A stretch of 64,000 nt of DNA, from assembly GCF_007845645.1 (NCBI RefSeq), contig NZ_VCQV01000004.1, forward strand, positions 124,001-188,000, written 5' to 3'. Under the pieces are notes generated by a model. It worked only from the letters and a program-made list of their open reading frames with translations. It was not told where the DNA came from and searched no databases. Origin of the DNA: Leekyejoonella antrihumi (GTDB taxonomy: Bacteria; Actinomycetota; Actinomycetes; Actinomycetales; Dermatophilaceae). Every line of letters starts with the position of its first letter. Position 1 is the stretch's first letter. The position numbers and the translations under genes are program-made. This document shows, piece by piece, positions 63,661 through 64,000 of this stretch.

Positions 63661-64000
63661 TCAGCTGGCGGCGGTGTGCGCAGCCTGCTGGGCGACGTCG
63701 GCGCGCAGGGCGTCCAGGTTGTCGGCGGTGGCCAGCATCGCATCGACCACCGGGTCGCCAGACTGCATGATCGCCTGCAACAGGTCGCAGCCCGCGAACC
63801 CGTGGCCGTCGCGCATTGCCAGACGGGCGTCCTGCATCACCTCGAACATCGCCGGGCTGAAGCGCCCGAACGGTCCGAAGCGGCGGCTCTGCGGACCACG
63901 ACGTCCGCGTCCACCCCCACGGGGCCCGAACTCGGCCCAGTCCTCGGGGTCGAATCCGTGACGCTCGCCGCGCTCACCGTGCGGGCCGCCACGACCGTGC
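63661..64000 (-). CDS. Clp_N-like repeat protein with Arg/Gly-rich region (5' end outside window)
   Basis: Minus-strand frame open to the right edge; 112 codons plus stop are visible. The beginning is rich in Gly, Arg and His ([32 protein letters not shown]). The C-terminal part ([20 protein letters not shown], then [20 protein letters not shown] and LDALRADV) looks like one Clp amino-terminal repeat. Without the ATPase part it may be a ClpX/ClpC-adaptor-like or unrelated protein; the function is unknown. Confidence 0.65.
   Translation of the reverse strand, partial: HGRGGPHGERGERHGFDPEDWAEFGPRGGGRGRRGPQSRRFGPFGRFSPAMFEVMQDARLAMRDGHGFAGCDLLQAIMQSGDPVVDAMLATADNLDALRADVAQQAAHTAAS

Noticed and set aside
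62841-63743. Thiolase start extended to 63743 (706 residues)
   Set aside because: The extension reads the SDR gene in another frame; GTG 62840 starts the thiolase fold.

Overview
The window is chromosomal DNA from a high-GC actinobacterium, most likely a member of Micrococcales (Dermacoccaceae or Intrasporangiaceae type; this placement is an inference from gene content only). Supporting signs are strong G/C at third codon positions, many GTG starts and ATGA/GTGA overlaps, apparent leaderless genes, a FadE5-type acyl-CoA dehydrogenase, an LldD2-type lactate dehydrogenase, an Rv0338c-like iron-sulfur protein, GTP-dependent PEP carboxykinase, and a B12 riboswitch in front of class I ribonucleotide reductase genes.

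Layout. 1-1.4 kb: end of an ISKra4-type insertion sequence with a DUF6788 gene. 1.4-7.5 kb: thioredoxin/NHL protein, an IS481-type element inserted in a nested palindromic repeat, a fadE5-like gene and a frameshifted rifampin ADP-ribosyltransferase (arr) relic. 7.5-11.2 kb: MFS transporter, P1 peptidase, lactate dehydrogenase. 11.2-15.9 kb: nrdAB (class Ic-type beta subunit) behind a cobalamin riboswitch, divergent from sodA. 16-20.8 kb: nat, argG with ArgR-like boxes, tRNA-Gly, methyltransferase, dcd, hydrolase. 20.9-24.5 kb: OpuC/ProU-like osmoprotectant importer. 24.5-29.2 kb: TetR regulator and a heterodimeric ABC exporter. 30-32.5 kb: operon of a WXG100-like helical protein, an unknown protein and a lipase-like protein. 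32.6-34.9 kb: membrane Fe-S oxidoreductase. 35-42 kb: cysteine and sulfur assimilation (cysK, cysE, sulfite reductase with a fused ubiquitin-like tail, cysH) with HU, a YtxH-like protein and tRNA-Ser between. 42-50 kb: csp, PBP, LCP protein, tRNA-Ser, and a response regulator/kinase/GtrA operon. 50-57.9 kb: glpD, ECF sigma factor with a membrane partner, pckG, cupredoxin, CorA. 58-64 kb: MFS, an atypical SDR, fumC, thiolase plus FabG-type reductase, and a cut Clp_N-like gene.

Two dispersed palindromic repeat families mark gene junctions. R1 is a nested palindrome of about 70-80 bp built around CTCCACTCG; there are three sites, two of them between convergent genes. R2 is a palindrome of about 50 bp with CCCCACGAAGT / ACTTCGCGGGG ends; there are six sites, several inside operons. 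The IS481-type element lies in an R1 copy and is flanked by a 35-bp direct duplication, unusually long for that family.

The most notable signals are the sulfite reductase with a C-terminal MoaD/ThiS-like domain ending in Gly-Gly, a Cys-containing and apparently leaderless leader peptide in front of it, the class Ic residue set in NrdB under a B12 riboswitch, and the long target duplication of the IS481-type element.
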